A DNA stretch of 64,000 nt from NCBI GenBank assembly GCA_947642555.1, contig CANRSX010000013.1, positions 52,559 through 116,558 on the forward strand. Reading direction: 5' to 3'. The stretch comes from an uncultured Roseburia sp. Lineage in GTDB: Bacteria > Bacillota > Clostridia > Lachnospirales > Lachnospiraceae. Made by a program: the position numbers and the translations under genes. Below are positions 44,500 through 53,273 of the stretch, in pieces; position 1 is the stretch's first letter; every line of letters begins with the position of its first letter. The notes below the pieces were generated by a model. It had not been told where the DNA came from, made no database searches, and saw nothing but the letters and a program-made list of their open reading frames with translations.

Positions 44500-44528
44500 T
44501 TGAATTTTCTGACAGATTCCGATATACT
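44500..44528 (+). promoter_or_regulatory. Promoter of the small membrane protein and regulator genes
   Basis: TTGAAT (44500-44505), 17-bp spacer, TATACT (44523-44528). Confidence 0.7.
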
Positions 44529-44552
44529 GAACATACGAAACGGGGGATAAAG

Positions 44553-44804
44553 ATGGACTGGATGAAAGTACTTTTTAACACGGACCACACGATGTCGCTG
44601 CCGGCGATCATCGGGATCGCGGTGCTCGGGATCGGCGTGAGTATCTGGCTGCAGTGGTATAAAAATACGCATGGCAGCGCCACCGGGAGTGGAAGCGCCA
44701 CCGGGAGCGGCAGCGCCACAAAAAACAGTGTCGCGGGAAAGAAGAAAAGCGCGGGCGCATCCGTGCCCAGGCGCAACCCGACCAAAAAGAAAAAACGCAG
44801 ATAA
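44553..44804 (+). CDS. Small membrane protein with Gly-Ser-Ala-Thr repeats
   Basis: 83 residues. MDWMKVLFNTDHTMSLPAII leads into one membrane helix (about 13-33), then three GSATGS-type units, then a very basic tail (KKKSAG...NPTKKKKRR). The open frame begins at 44451, but ATG 44553 follows GGGGGATAAAG and the promoter. Lies 17 bp upstream of the regulator on the same strand, so co-transcribed. The basic tail would be cytoplasmic and could touch nucleic acid or membrane. No family recognised. Confidence 0.6.
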   Translation: MDWMKVLFNTDHTMSLPAIIGIAVLGIGVSIWLQWYKNTHGSATGSGSATGSGSATKNSVAGKKKSAGASVPRRNPTKKKKRR

Positions 44805-44821
44805 GAGGCGGAGGCAGCGGT

Positions 44822-46405
44822 GTGGGGATCAGTATATTGATTGTAGATGATGACAGATATCTGGTTGAGAAGCTGGAGGAGACGGTTCAGTGGGAGAAGA
44901 CCGGCATTTCCATGGTGTTTACCGCGTACAATATCCGGCAGGCGCAGAAGCTGATTACGGAGTTCCCGATTCAGCTGCTTTTGTGCGACATCGATATGCC
45001 GCAGGGGAGCGGGCTGGAGCTTTTGGAATGGGTCCGGAGCCAGAAGCTGGAGCTGGAATGTATTTTTCTGAGCAGCTATGCCAATTTTGCCTATGCACAG
45101 AAGGCGCTGAGCCTTTCCACGCGGGAATATCTGCTCAAGCCTATCTCCAGCCAGGAGCTGGAAGCGGCAATTACAAAAGTAGTAAATGAATATCTGCGGA
45201 AGGATGCATGCATCGCCGCGGAGGCAGAAGAAGGGGACGGGTTCTGGGCGGAGTTTTTTGAGACGGTGACAGGGCACAGGGAGCTTCTGAAGCGGGCGAT
45301 TGCGGAGGGAAGGTACCGGCGGGACGATGAGCTGTATCTTGAGATGATCCGGGTATACTTAAATCCGAGAGAGACGGAATACCGGAAGAAGCTTTCGCTG
45401 CTTGACCACAGGATCCGCGGTCTTGCGCACGAATTTTCTGAGACAGAAGGGCTGGAGACGGAGGAGATCGTGCGCGTGCGGGAATCCGGATGGATGCTTG
45501 TCGTGAAAAAGACAGAGAAGACCGGGGATTTCTGTGAGATGTCCGTCAGATGGAAGCATTTTCTTACTTCCGCCATCGGTCAGAGAGTGTGCGTCTATAT
45601 CGGACAGCCGCGCCCTGTGCTGGAGACGGAGAGGAGCTGGGAGGCATTGGAGGAGCTGGAGAAGCATTATCTGCCGGGGGAGGACGATATTCTGGCGGAA
45701 TGCGGACCAGACGACGCCAGCGGGGAAGCGGCGCAGTACGAACCGCTGCCCTGGGAGATCTGGCAGAAGTCCACGGATCTGGCGGAGGAGCTTTCTTCGA
45801 TCTGCGAGAGCATCTGCGGACGGCTGCGGCAGATGTATGATGCGAGGCTCTTAACCTATGAGCGGCTGGAATGGTTTTTAAAGGAGCAGGAGCATTTCCT
45901 GTACGGATATCTCGAAAAAAAGCAGCTTCAGTTTTCGGAGCTGTTTGACAGCGGTGAATATATTCAGAAGGAAAAGGAAGCGCATATCTCGCTCGGGGGA
46001 ACGCTTGAATTTGTCTGCTGGCTGTACGACCGGCTGCAGGGAAACAGCCTGAACGCGACAAAACAGAGGGATGTGGTCGGGCAGGTGAAGGATTATATCG
46101 AGAGGAACCTGGGGAACGAGCTTTCGAGAAGCCGGATTGCAAAGGAGGTCTGGCTGTCGGAGGATTATGTGTCCAAGCTGTTTAAGAGCACGACCGGCAT
46201 GAGCCTGCCGACGTACATTGCGGCGCGCCGCATGGAACGGGCAAAGGAATACCTGGTGCATTCCGGGCTTCCGGTGAGCCGGATCGCAATGGAGGTGGGA
46301 TACGGCAATTTTTCCTACTTCAGCAAGACGTTCCGCGATGCGACCGGAATGACGCCGAATGAATACCGGAGCCAGTGGGAGAATAACAAAAAAACGAACA
46401 CGTGA
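44822..46405 (+). CDS. YesN-type response regulator with AraC domain (sugar module 2)
   Basis: 527 residues. Receiver 1-120 with LIVDDDRYL, phospho-acceptor Asp56 (LLLCDIDMP) and LLKPIS; a long unassigned middle (125-420); AraC helices at the C-terminus (RSRIAKEVWLSEDYVSKLFK, VGYGNFSYFSKTFRDATG). Start is GTG 44822 with GGAGG upstream. Its likely partner kinase is not adjacent but at 53274, with the transport and enzyme genes in between. Expected to activate those genes. Confidence 0.92.
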   Translation: MGISILIVDDDRYLVEKLEETVQWEKTGISMVFTAYNIRQAQKLITEFPIQLLLCDIDMPQGSGLELLEWVRSQKLELECIFLSSYANFAYAQKALSLSTREYLLKPISSQELEAAITKVVNEYLRKDACIAAEAEEGDGFWAEFFETVTGHRELLKRAIAEGRYRRDDELYLEMIRVYLNPRETEYRKKLSLLDHRIRGLAHEFSETEGLETEEIVRVRESGWMLVVKKTEKTGDFCEMSVRWKHFLTSAIGQRVCVYIGQPRPVLETERSWEALEELEKHYLPGEDDILAECGPDDASGEAAQYEPLPWEIWQKSTDLAEELSSICESICGRLRQMYDARLLTYERLEWFLKEQEHFLYGYLEKKQLQFSELFDSGEYIQKEKEAHISLGGTLEFVCWLYDRLQGNSLNATKQRDVVGQVKDYIERNLGNELSRSRIAKEVWLSEDYVSKLFKSTTGMSLPTYIAARRMERAKEYLVHSGLPVSRIAMEVGYGNFSYFSKTFRDATGMTPNEYRSQWENNKKTNT

Positions 46406-46431
46406 TAACAAAAAAACGTATGGGAGAAGAG

Positions 46432-46459
46432 AGAGACATCGAAAAGATGTCTCTTTTTT
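46432..46459 (+). terminator. Rho-independent terminator after the regulator
   Basis: AGAGACATC (46432-46440), GAAAA loop, GATGTCTCT (46446-46454), then TTTTT. Confidence 0.88.
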
Positions 46460-46545
46460 GTTAGTCATTTTACACAGGATTGCGAGCAGAAAGAGGATGA
46501 AAATTGTATGATATACCTATCAAAAACGGAAAAGGAGGAGTTGCT

Positions 46546-47475
46546 GTGAAAAAAAAGGAAAAGAGGAGCCCGCAGACGGCATTGCGGGAAATCCGGGAAA
46601 GCGGCGCACTGTATCTGCTGATGATTCCGTCGATCATTATTTTTCTGCTGTTTACATACTACCCGATGTACGGCGTTGTGATCGCATTTAAAGACTTTGC
46701 GCCCTCAAAAGGAATCTGGGGAAGCGAATGGGTCGGGTTTGCGAACTTTAAGCAGTTTTTCAGTTCCTATCAGTTTTGGCCGACGATTAAAAACACGCTG
46801 GTCATCAGTATCTATACGGTGGTGGTGACGTTTCCGCTGCCGATCGCGCTGGCACTGATGTGCAACCAGCTGCACGCAAAACGGTTCAAGAAATTTTTCC
46901 AGGTGTCGACCTATCTTCCGCATTTTATCTCGACTGTGGTTATGTGCGGAATGATCATTCTGTTTTTATCTCCGAGCACGGGTATTATCTCAAAGATTGT
47001 GGGGCTGTTCGGGATTCAGCTGCCGAACCTGATGGGAAGCGCGCCGGCATTTCCGCACATCTATGTGTGGACGGAGGTTTGGCAGCACCTTGGCTGGGAC
47101 AGTATTCTCTATATTGCGACGCTCTCGTCCGTCGATCCTTCGCTTTATGAGGCGGCGACCATGGACGGAGCCGGCAAATTCAAACGGATGATTCACATTG
47201 ATATCCCGGCGCTTCTGCCGACGGCAACCGTCATGTTTATCCTGCGCATGGGAAATGTGATGAGCGTTGGTTTTGAGAAGGTGTACCTGCTGCAGAATAC
47301 GATGAATTCCGGGACGAGTGAGATTATTTCTACATATGTCTACAAAATGGGTCTTTTAAAGAACCAGTACAGCCTTTCCGGAGCGATCGGCCTGTTTAAC
47401 AATATCATCAATCTGGCGCTTCTTCTTCTGGTAAACCAGATTGCAAAAAAACTCAGTGACACGTCGCTGATTTAG
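46546..47475 (+). CDS. ABC transporter permease, LplB-like (module 2)
   Basis: 309 residues, six membrane segments; EAA loop YEAATMDGAGKFKRMIHIDIP. The open frame begins at TTG 46504, but GTG 46546 with AAAGGAGGAG upstream is preferred (starts MKKKEKRSPQ). Works with the 47490 permease. A -10-like TATGAT lies at 46507 after the terminator, so transcription likely restarts here. Confidence 0.92.
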   Translation: MKKKEKRSPQTALREIRESGALYLLMIPSIIIFLLFTYYPMYGVVIAFKDFAPSKGIWGSEWVGFANFKQFFSSYQFWPTIKNTLVISIYTVVVTFPLPIALALMCNQLHAKRFKKFFQVSTYLPHFISTVVMCGMIILFLSPSTGIISKIVGLFGIQLPNLMGSAPAFPHIYVWTEVWQHLGWDSILYIATLSSVDPSLYEAATMDGAGKFKRMIHIDIPALLPTATVMFILRMGNVMSVGFEKVYLLQNTMNSGTSEIISTYVYKMGLLKNQYSLSGAIGLFNNIINLALLLLVNQIAKKLSDTSLI

Positions 47476-47489
47476 ACAGGGGGACAGAT

Positions 47490-48404
47490 ATGAGTCAGAC
47501 AAAAGCAGCCGTTAAAGGCACAAAAATCAAGTTGTCCAAAGGAGATATCATCTTTAATGTGATCATCTATACGATCTCGGTGATCCTGATCCTTGTGACG
47601 TTATATCCGATGTATTTTATCCTGATCGCGTCGATCAGCGATGCGACGAAGGTATCCGGCGGGCAGATCATGTTCTGGCCGGAGGGAGTCAGCATGAAGG
47701 CGTACCGGCAGTTAGCGGAGTACTCGCAGCTCTGGGTCGGATACCGCAACACGATTCTGTATGCGGTGGTCGGCACGATGATTACCGTTGCGATCAATAT
47801 TCCGGTTTCCTATGCGCTGTCGCGCAAGAAGCTGTTCGGGAGAAACTTTTTTACCTTCTTCTATCTGGTTCCGATGTTTTTTACCGGCGGTCTGATCCCG
47901 ACCTATCTGGCCGTGCAGAAGTTCGGACTTCTGGATAATTTCTGGGTCATGGTGCTTCCGTTTTCCGTGGTGCCGTATTACATCATCGTGGGGCGGACCT
48001 TCTTTTCCAACAGCATCCCGGAGGAGCTGTGGGAGGCGGCGCAGCTCGACGGCTGCGGGTACCTGGGATTTTTCTTTAAGATTGTGCTCCCGCTCTCAAA
48101 GGCGATCCTTGCGGTAATCGCGCTGTGGGCGGCGGTCGGACAGTGGAACTCGTATTTTAACGCATTGATTTATCTGAGAAACGACGCCCTGCAGCCGCTG
48201 CAGCTGGTGCTTCGGAACATCCTGATCTCAAACCAGACGATCAGCTCGATGTCCTCGGGGGCCGCGGCCGTGGAGGCGAAGCAGATGGCGGATCTGATCA
48301 AATATGCCGTGATCGTGGTGTCTTCTGCGCCGATCATGTGTATGTATCCGTTTGTACAGAAGTATTTCAATCAGGGAGTAATGGTCGGTTCCGTGAAGGG
48401 CTGA
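47490..48404 (+). CDS. ABC transporter permease, YtcP/LplC-like (module 2)
   Basis: 304 residues, six membrane segments; EAA loop WEAAQLDGCGYLGFFFKIVLP; C-terminal YPFVQKYFNQGVMVGSVKG is typical. Starts 14 bp after the other permease with CAGGGGGAC before ATG. Like the first module, no ATPase gene is linked. A GC-rich hairpin follows (48419-48462). Confidence 0.92.
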   Translation: MSQTKAAVKGTKIKLSKGDIIFNVIIYTISVILILVTLYPMYFILIASISDATKVSGGQIMFWPEGVSMKAYRQLAEYSQLWVGYRNTILYAVVGTMITVAINIPVSYALSRKKLFGRNFFTFFYLVPMFFTGGLIPTYLAVQKFGLLDNFWVMVLPFSVVPYYIIVGRTFFSNSIPEELWEAAQLDGCGYLGFFFKIVLPLSKAILAVIALWAAVGQWNSYFNALIYLRNDALQPLQLVLRNILISNQTISSMSSGAAAVEAKQMADLIKYAVIVVSSAPIMCMYPFVQKYFNQGVMVGSVKG

Positions 48405-48418
48405 CGCCTGACGCGGCG

Positions 48419-48462
48419 CACTGCCCGGGCCTGCAGACAGAGGAGGCTCGCAGGCCGCAGTG
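48419..48462 (+). other. GC-rich hairpin between permease and glycosidase genes
   Basis: CACTGC (48419-48424) / GCAGTG (48457-48462) closing GGCCTGC (48428-48434) / GCAGGCC (48450-48456). No U tract, so probably an mRNA processing or stability structure rather than a terminator. Confidence 0.6.
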
Positions 48463-48499
48463 ACCCGGGCCCGCAGGCCGGGAGAGATGGAGGGAAAAG

Positions 48500-51283
48500 A
48501 TGAAAGAAAAAAACGGGGCGTGCTTATCCTGCTACGGGCCGTATTCCAAAAAATATATGGGTCTTTCGCGGGTGATGAAGGAGAGCAGGGTTGAGGGCGC
48601 GAGGTTCGATCTGGTGGCGCATCCGACCTATGCGAACAGCGCCGTGCCCGCGCCGAACGTGTGCGTCCCGTCCGGCTATCATCCGTGGGACGCGGCGGAG
48701 GACGGAACGGCGTACACCTATCGCTGCGAGCTGATCTGGAAGGATCAGCTGTATGCGGACGTCTCGTTTTTTGAGATGGAGCCGGAGGTGTGGGGAGTGC
48801 GCGCGGCCTTTGTCAACCATACGGACCGGGTACAGAACTGCCTGTTGAACCTGTTTGCCGCGATGGAATATCCGCAGCCCGCGGAGTGGACGGCAGAGTA
48901 TCCAGAGAAGCATGCGGCCTGGGACGCGCTGGCATACGGGGAGCTCTCCTATGCAAAACCCCGCCCCTGGGAGCATCTGACGCCGGACGGACACCGGCGG
49001 GGGGAGATCAGCATTCCCGGCTTTACGGGAGGAAAAGGGCTGGGCGAAACCTGGTATGCCCTTGCGATGTCCCATCTGGGCCTGGGAATGTTCGGGGCGG
49101 CGAAAGGCGACGTCGTCCGCTATGAGAAGGAACTGACGGAGGATTATGAAAACGCTGTGCTCACCGTCCGCTACCGGACCTGGCGGGGCGAGACAAATGT
49201 AGCGTTTAACAGTACATACGGAGAGCTTACGTTTGAGGGAAGCGCAGCTCCCCGGATGACGACGCTGCCGCTTGGGCCGCTTCCGGCCGGAAGCTTCCGG
49301 CTGGAGCTGACGGCGCAGGGCGCGGCGGGAAACGGTGTGATGCTCGATTTCTTCTGCATTACGGAGCAGGAGGAGGCCGGGAAGGTCTTGGTGCAGGAAC
49401 GGCGGTATGACGTTACGCCAAAGCCTGCTGCGCCGGAACCGGCCCGGGCAAACGTGGGGGACGCAGAGCAAAATTCCGCGGATTCTTCCGCGGGATATCA
49501 GGTGTGCTACCGGTATGCAAACGGCGAGCCGCCGGTGTACCTGTCGCTGTTCTGGGAGCGGGTGCGGACGAGGGAGCTTCACACGGGCTGCCTGGAGGAC
49601 GCGCTGTCCACGCGGCTGTCCAATTCGGATCACACCTATGACGATCTGACGATGAGCTTTTCCGGGTCGTTTCAGAGAAAGCAGTCCGATCCCGGCTATT
49701 ATCACAATACGGTGGCTGAGGCGGTCTTTGTGCCGGCGGGTCAGACGAGTGTGATATTCGGATGTATCGGCACAAAGCCCCTGCACTGCACGGAGGATGA
49801 GGTAAACGCCTGCTGGGAACGGCATGCCGGGAGGATGAAGCTGTGCGGGCCAGACGGGGATAAGGCGTCTGGTGACAGCGCTGCGGACGCCGGATCAGAG
49901 TATGCGTTTTCCGTGCGGCTGTTAAAGGCAGCGCTGTTTTCCAACGTCGTCTATCCGATCGACCGGCACGGGAAACCGGTGATCCACTACACGCCGGGCA
50001 AGCGGTGGGACAGCCTCTACACCTGGGATTCCGGCATGATCGGGCTTGGGATGCTTGAGTACTCGCCAGAGCGGGCGGAGTACATCATGGATCTGTACCT
50101 GTCGGAGGAGGAAAATCAGGATTTTGCGTTCCTCTTTCACGGATCGATGGTGCCTACGCAGTTTTTCCTCTGGTATGAGCTGCTGCAGCGCGCCACAGGG
50201 GAGAAAAAGAAGGAGCTCGCCGGATATTATCCGATGTTTTACCGCTATTACCGCTTCTTTGCGGGAAAGGCGGAGGGCTCGACGACGGCGCGTTATGCGA
50301 GCGGACTGCTGACGCCGTACGATTATTTTTACAATGCGAGCGGCATGGATGATTATCCCGCGCAGGCGGAGCTTCACCGGCTAAAGGAGGAGCGGCATAT
50401 CGCGCCGGTCTGCACCAGCGTGTTTATGGTGAGGATTGCGCAGATGATGAAAGCGATCGCCACGTACTGCGGGAGAGAGGAAGAGACCGCGGAGTATGAG
50501 GCGGATATCCGGCGGGTGTCCGAGGCGCTTCTCACCCATTCCTGGGACGAGGAGAGCGGGTATTTCGGCTATGTGCGGCACGACGACGCGGGAAATGCGG
50601 CCGGTATCCTTCGGACAAAAACAGGGGAAAACTACAACCGGGGAATTGACGGCGTCACGCCGTTAATCGCGGGGATCGGAAGCGGGCGGCAGACCGCGCG
50701 GATGCTCGGGCATCTTCGTTCAAAAGAGGAGCTCTGGTCGCCGGTCGGGCTGTCCACAGTGGATATGAGCGCATCATATTTCTACGACAACGGCTACTGG
50801 AACGGCAGCGTGTGGTTCCCGTATCAGTTTCTGCTCTTTAAGGCTATGCTCGACCTCGGGGAAGCGGATATAGCGTATGCAATTGCCGCGAAAGCGCTTG
50901 ACGCGTGGAAAAAAGAAACGGAATTCAGCTACCACACGTTCGAGATGATTCAGATCCGTTCGGAGCGGGGCGGCTGGTATCACCAGTTCGGCGGTCTGTC
51001 CGCGCCGGTGTGCAGCTTTTACGCGGCGTATTATAAGCCAGGGACGGTGACGGCAGGCTTTGACACGTGGATCCGCGACCGGGAGGCGTCTGCGGACGGG
51101 AAAAAGATGCGGATCTGCTATCAGAGAAACCGGGCGTGCAGCGGCGTGCTGCTTGTCGTGACGGGAGAAAGCCGTTGTCACGAGGTGTTTTTAAACGGGG
51201 AGGCGGCGTCGTACCGGGAGTATGGGAACAACACGCTTGCGATCTCCCTGACACAGCCGGAGGGGGAGATTCTGATCCGGTGA
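48500..51283 (+). CDS. GH63/GH37-like (alpha/alpha)6-barrel glycoside hydrolase
   Basis: 927 residues, no signal peptide. The first 450 residues are a beta-rich domain; the barrel (about 480-850) has KRWDSLYTWDSGMIGLGM near 496-513 (catalytic-acid-type Asp), HGSMVPTQFFLWYELLQ, and YFYDNGYWNGSVWFPYQFL near 756-774 with WNGSVWFP typical of clan GH-G enzymes. The C-terminus is another beta domain. These enzymes act on alpha-glucosides, mannosylglycerate or similar; the substrate cannot be fixed here. Encoded with permeases and binding protein, so likely acts on an imported sugar. GGAGGGAAAAG precedes ATG. Confidence 0.78.
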   Translation: MKEKNGACLSCYGPYSKKYMGLSRVMKESRVEGARFDLVAHPTYANSAVPAPNVCVPSGYHPWDAAEDGTAYTYRCELIWKDQLYADVSFFEMEPEVWGVRAAFVNHTDRVQNCLLNLFAAMEYPQPAEWTAEYPEKHAAWDALAYGELSYAKPRPWEHLTPDGHRRGEISIPGFTGGKGLGETWYALAMSHLGLGMFGAAKGDVVRYEKELTEDYENAVLTVRYRTWRGETNVAFNSTYGELTFEGSAAPRMTTLPLGPLPAGSFRLELTAQGAAGNGVMLDFFCITEQEEAGKVLVQERRYDVTPKPAAPEPARANVGDAEQNSADSSAGYQVCYRYANGEPPVYLSLFWERVRTRELHTGCLEDALSTRLSNSDHTYDDLTMSFSGSFQRKQSDPGYYHNTVAEAVFVPAGQTSVIFGCIGTKPLHCTEDEVNACWERHAGRMKLCGPDGDKASGDSAADAGSEYAFSVRLLKAALFSNVVYPIDRHGKPVIHYTPGKRWDSLYTWDSGMIGLGMLEYSPERAEYIMDLYLSEEENQDFAFLFHGSMVPTQFFLWYELLQRATGEKKKELAGYYPMFYRYYRFFAGKAEGSTTARYASGLLTPYDYFYNASGMDDYPAQAELHRLKEERHIAPVCTSVFMVRIAQMMKAIATYCGREEETAEYEADIRRVSEALLTHSWDEESGYFGYVRHDDAGNAAGILRTKTGENYNRGIDGVTPLIAGIGSGRQTARMLGHLRSKEELWSPVGLSTVDMSASYFYDNGYWNGSVWFPYQFLLFKAMLDLGEADIAYAIAAKALDAWKKETEFSYHTFEMIQIRSERGGWYHQFGGLSAPVCSFYAAYYKPGTVTAGFDTWIRDREASADGKKMRICYQRNRACSGVLLVVTGESRCHEVFLNGEAASYREYGNNTLAISLTQPEGEILIR

Positions 51284-51307
51284 CGGAAAGGAGGATCAGG
51301 AAGAGAA

Positions 51308-51368
51308 CCGGGCGCCGGAGCCGTGCCGCTGCCAGAAGAGGCGGCCGCGGCAGGGCTCTGGCGCCCGG
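51308..51368 (+). other. Large GC-rich hairpin between glycosidase and binding-protein genes
   Basis: CCGGGCGCC (51308-51316) / GGCGCCCGG (51360-51368), with inner GGAGCC/GGGCTC pairing. No U tract. A candidate processing site that would raise the binding-protein level. Confidence 0.65.
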
Positions 51369-51451
51369 ATGTATCAGGCTCAGAGGGGCTGGGAACGCAT
51401 TTGCACAGCCCGCAGAAAAAGTTAAGGGTATATGAGAAAGGAGCAGGATTT

Positions 51452-53146
51452 ATGAGAAACAAAAACAGATTTGCAAAACTGGTCAGCTCACTGCTGGTCG
51501 CGTCGATGGCAGCGGGACTGCTGGCCGGATGCGGTGGCGGCGGTGATCAGGGAACCGCCGGCAGTGCGGGAACCGCCGGAGCGGCAGGCGGAACGGAGAG
51601 CGCAGGCGGATCCGCCGGTGAAGGCGCACAGGACGGCGTGCCGACCTACCGGATCGCGACAGTGCGCTGGACGGACGCATGGCCGACCGAATTCCTCGAC
51701 AGGGGCGTCATGGCCGAGATGGAGGAAAAATACGGGATCAATATCGAGTGGGAGATCTACTACGCCTCCGACTGGGCGGAGCAGAAATCGCTGCTGTTAG
51801 CGTCCGGGGATCTGCCGGATGCCTTCCTCGGATCGAATGCGCTGACGTCCTCCGACTTAACGCAGAATAAAGACAGCTTTATCGATCTCTCTCCGTATGT
51901 CAACGAGGAGACGATGCCGAACTTCATGCGTGCGGCGCAGGAAAACCCGACGCTTCTCGCCGTGTGCACCGAGCGTGACGGCACGATTTTAAGCCTTCCG
52001 AAGGAGCTGCCGCTTCGCCCGGAGGTAGCCGGCTACGCCGCGTTTATCAACAAAGAGTGGCTGGATAATCTGGGACTTGAAACGCCGACGACCTGCGAGG
52101 AGCTCGAGGAAGTGCTCTATAAGTTCGTGACGGAAGACGCGGACGGCGACGGCGACCCGAACAATGAGATCGGTCTGAGCGGATGTGCGGCGGCAAACCG
52201 TTTAAGCTCCGACCTGTGGCAGATCATGGGGATGTATGCCGGAACCTATGTCAGCCGTCAGGACAACTATATGGGACTTGACGCGAACAGCCAGCCGGTG
52301 TTTGTTCCGGTGGAGCAGAACTATTTTGAGGCTGTAAAGTGGATGCGCAATCTGTGGGAGAAGGGAATTCTGGATCCCGAATATTTCACGCAGGATAACT
52401 CCATGTACACCGCAAAGCTTCAGGCGGAGGGCGGCTCCCAGGCGGGCCTGGTATTCGGCTGGACGGCGGACGCTGTTGTCGGGCTGAACGTGGGCCAGTT
52501 TGAGGTGCTCGAGGCGCCGACGGCATACGACGGCAATCACTACGTGGAAAATGCGACGACCAATATCGATATCGCAAACCGTGAGCTGATCATCACGAAG
52601 AACTGCCAGAATCCGGAGAAGCTGCTTGCATGGGCAGACGGTTTCTACGACGATCTGGTAACGCTGCAGACCTATTACGGGTCAATCTCGGACGGATGCA
52701 TCACGGACAACGGCGACGGCACCTACACAGTGAACGTTCCGTCGGACGGAAGCTCGCTGGATACGTCCGCATGGTCAAATTCGCTTCGCGATTTCGGACC
52801 GAAATACATGAGCCCGGATTTCCAGGATAAGGTAACGCTTCCTTCGGATCAGGGAGACGGCGTGAAGCTGGCGCTCGATGAAGTCAACGGCAAGTATGTA
52901 AAAGAGGATACGAACGTAGTTCTTCCGGTCCTTCACTATACGGATGAGGAGGAATCCCGTCTGACGACGCTTGGCACGGACATCTACACCTATGTGGAAA
53001 CCATGTATGCGCACTGGGTAACCGAGGGCGGAATCGAGGAAGAGTGGGATGAGTATCTCGCTCAGCTCGACCAGATGGGCTTACAGGAGCTGCTTGAGAT
53101 TCAGAGAACCGCATACGCGGCATATCAGGAGTCTCTTGGGAAATAA
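51452..53146 (+). CDS. Sugar ABC transporter substrate-binding lipoprotein (module 2)
   Basis: 564 residues. Lipobox GLLAGC with Cys27, Gly/Ala linker to about 60, then an LplA-like solute-binding domain (YRIATVRWTDAWPTEFLDRG). The open frame begins at 51323; ATG 51452 with AGAAAGGAG is preferred and yields a proper lipoprotein signal. In this module the binding protein comes after the permeases and enzyme, unlike module 1. Followed by a terminator. Confidence 0.92.
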   Translation: MRNKNRFAKLVSSLLVASMAAGLLAGCGGGGDQGTAGSAGTAGAAGGTESAGGSAGEGAQDGVPTYRIATVRWTDAWPTEFLDRGVMAEMEEKYGINIEWEIYYASDWAEQKSLLLASGDLPDAFLGSNALTSSDLTQNKDSFIDLSPYVNEETMPNFMRAAQENPTLLAVCTERDGTILSLPKELPLRPEVAGYAAFINKEWLDNLGLETPTTCEELEEVLYKFVTEDADGDGDPNNEIGLSGCAAANRLSSDLWQIMGMYAGTYVSRQDNYMGLDANSQPVFVPVEQNYFEAVKWMRNLWEKGILDPEYFTQDNSMYTAKLQAEGGSQAGLVFGWTADAVVGLNVGQFEVLEAPTAYDGNHYVENATTNIDIANRELIITKNCQNPEKLLAWADGFYDDLVTLQTYYGSISDGCITDNGDGTYTVNVPSDGSSLDTSAWSNSLRDFGPKYMSPDFQDKVTLPSDQGDGVKLALDEVNGKYVKEDTNVVLPVLHYTDEEESRLTTLGTDIYTYVETMYAHWVTEGGIEEEWDEYLAQLDQMGLQELLEIQRTAYAAYQESLGK

Positions 53147-53155
53147 GAATTGAGA

Positions 53156-53206
53156 AAAACCCGGTACGGACGGTGCAGATATGTGGCGGATCGTACCGGG
53201 TTTTGC
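53156..53206 (+). terminator. Rho-independent terminator after the binding protein
   Basis: AAAACCCGGTACG (53156-53168) / CGTACCGGGTTTT (53192-53204), 13 perfect pairs. Confidence 0.88.
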
Positions 53207-53273
53207 TATGATATAAAAGGTGGCGGACATTCACAGACGCAGCCAGATGGGCGGAGGGAAAGGACGAGGTCGG

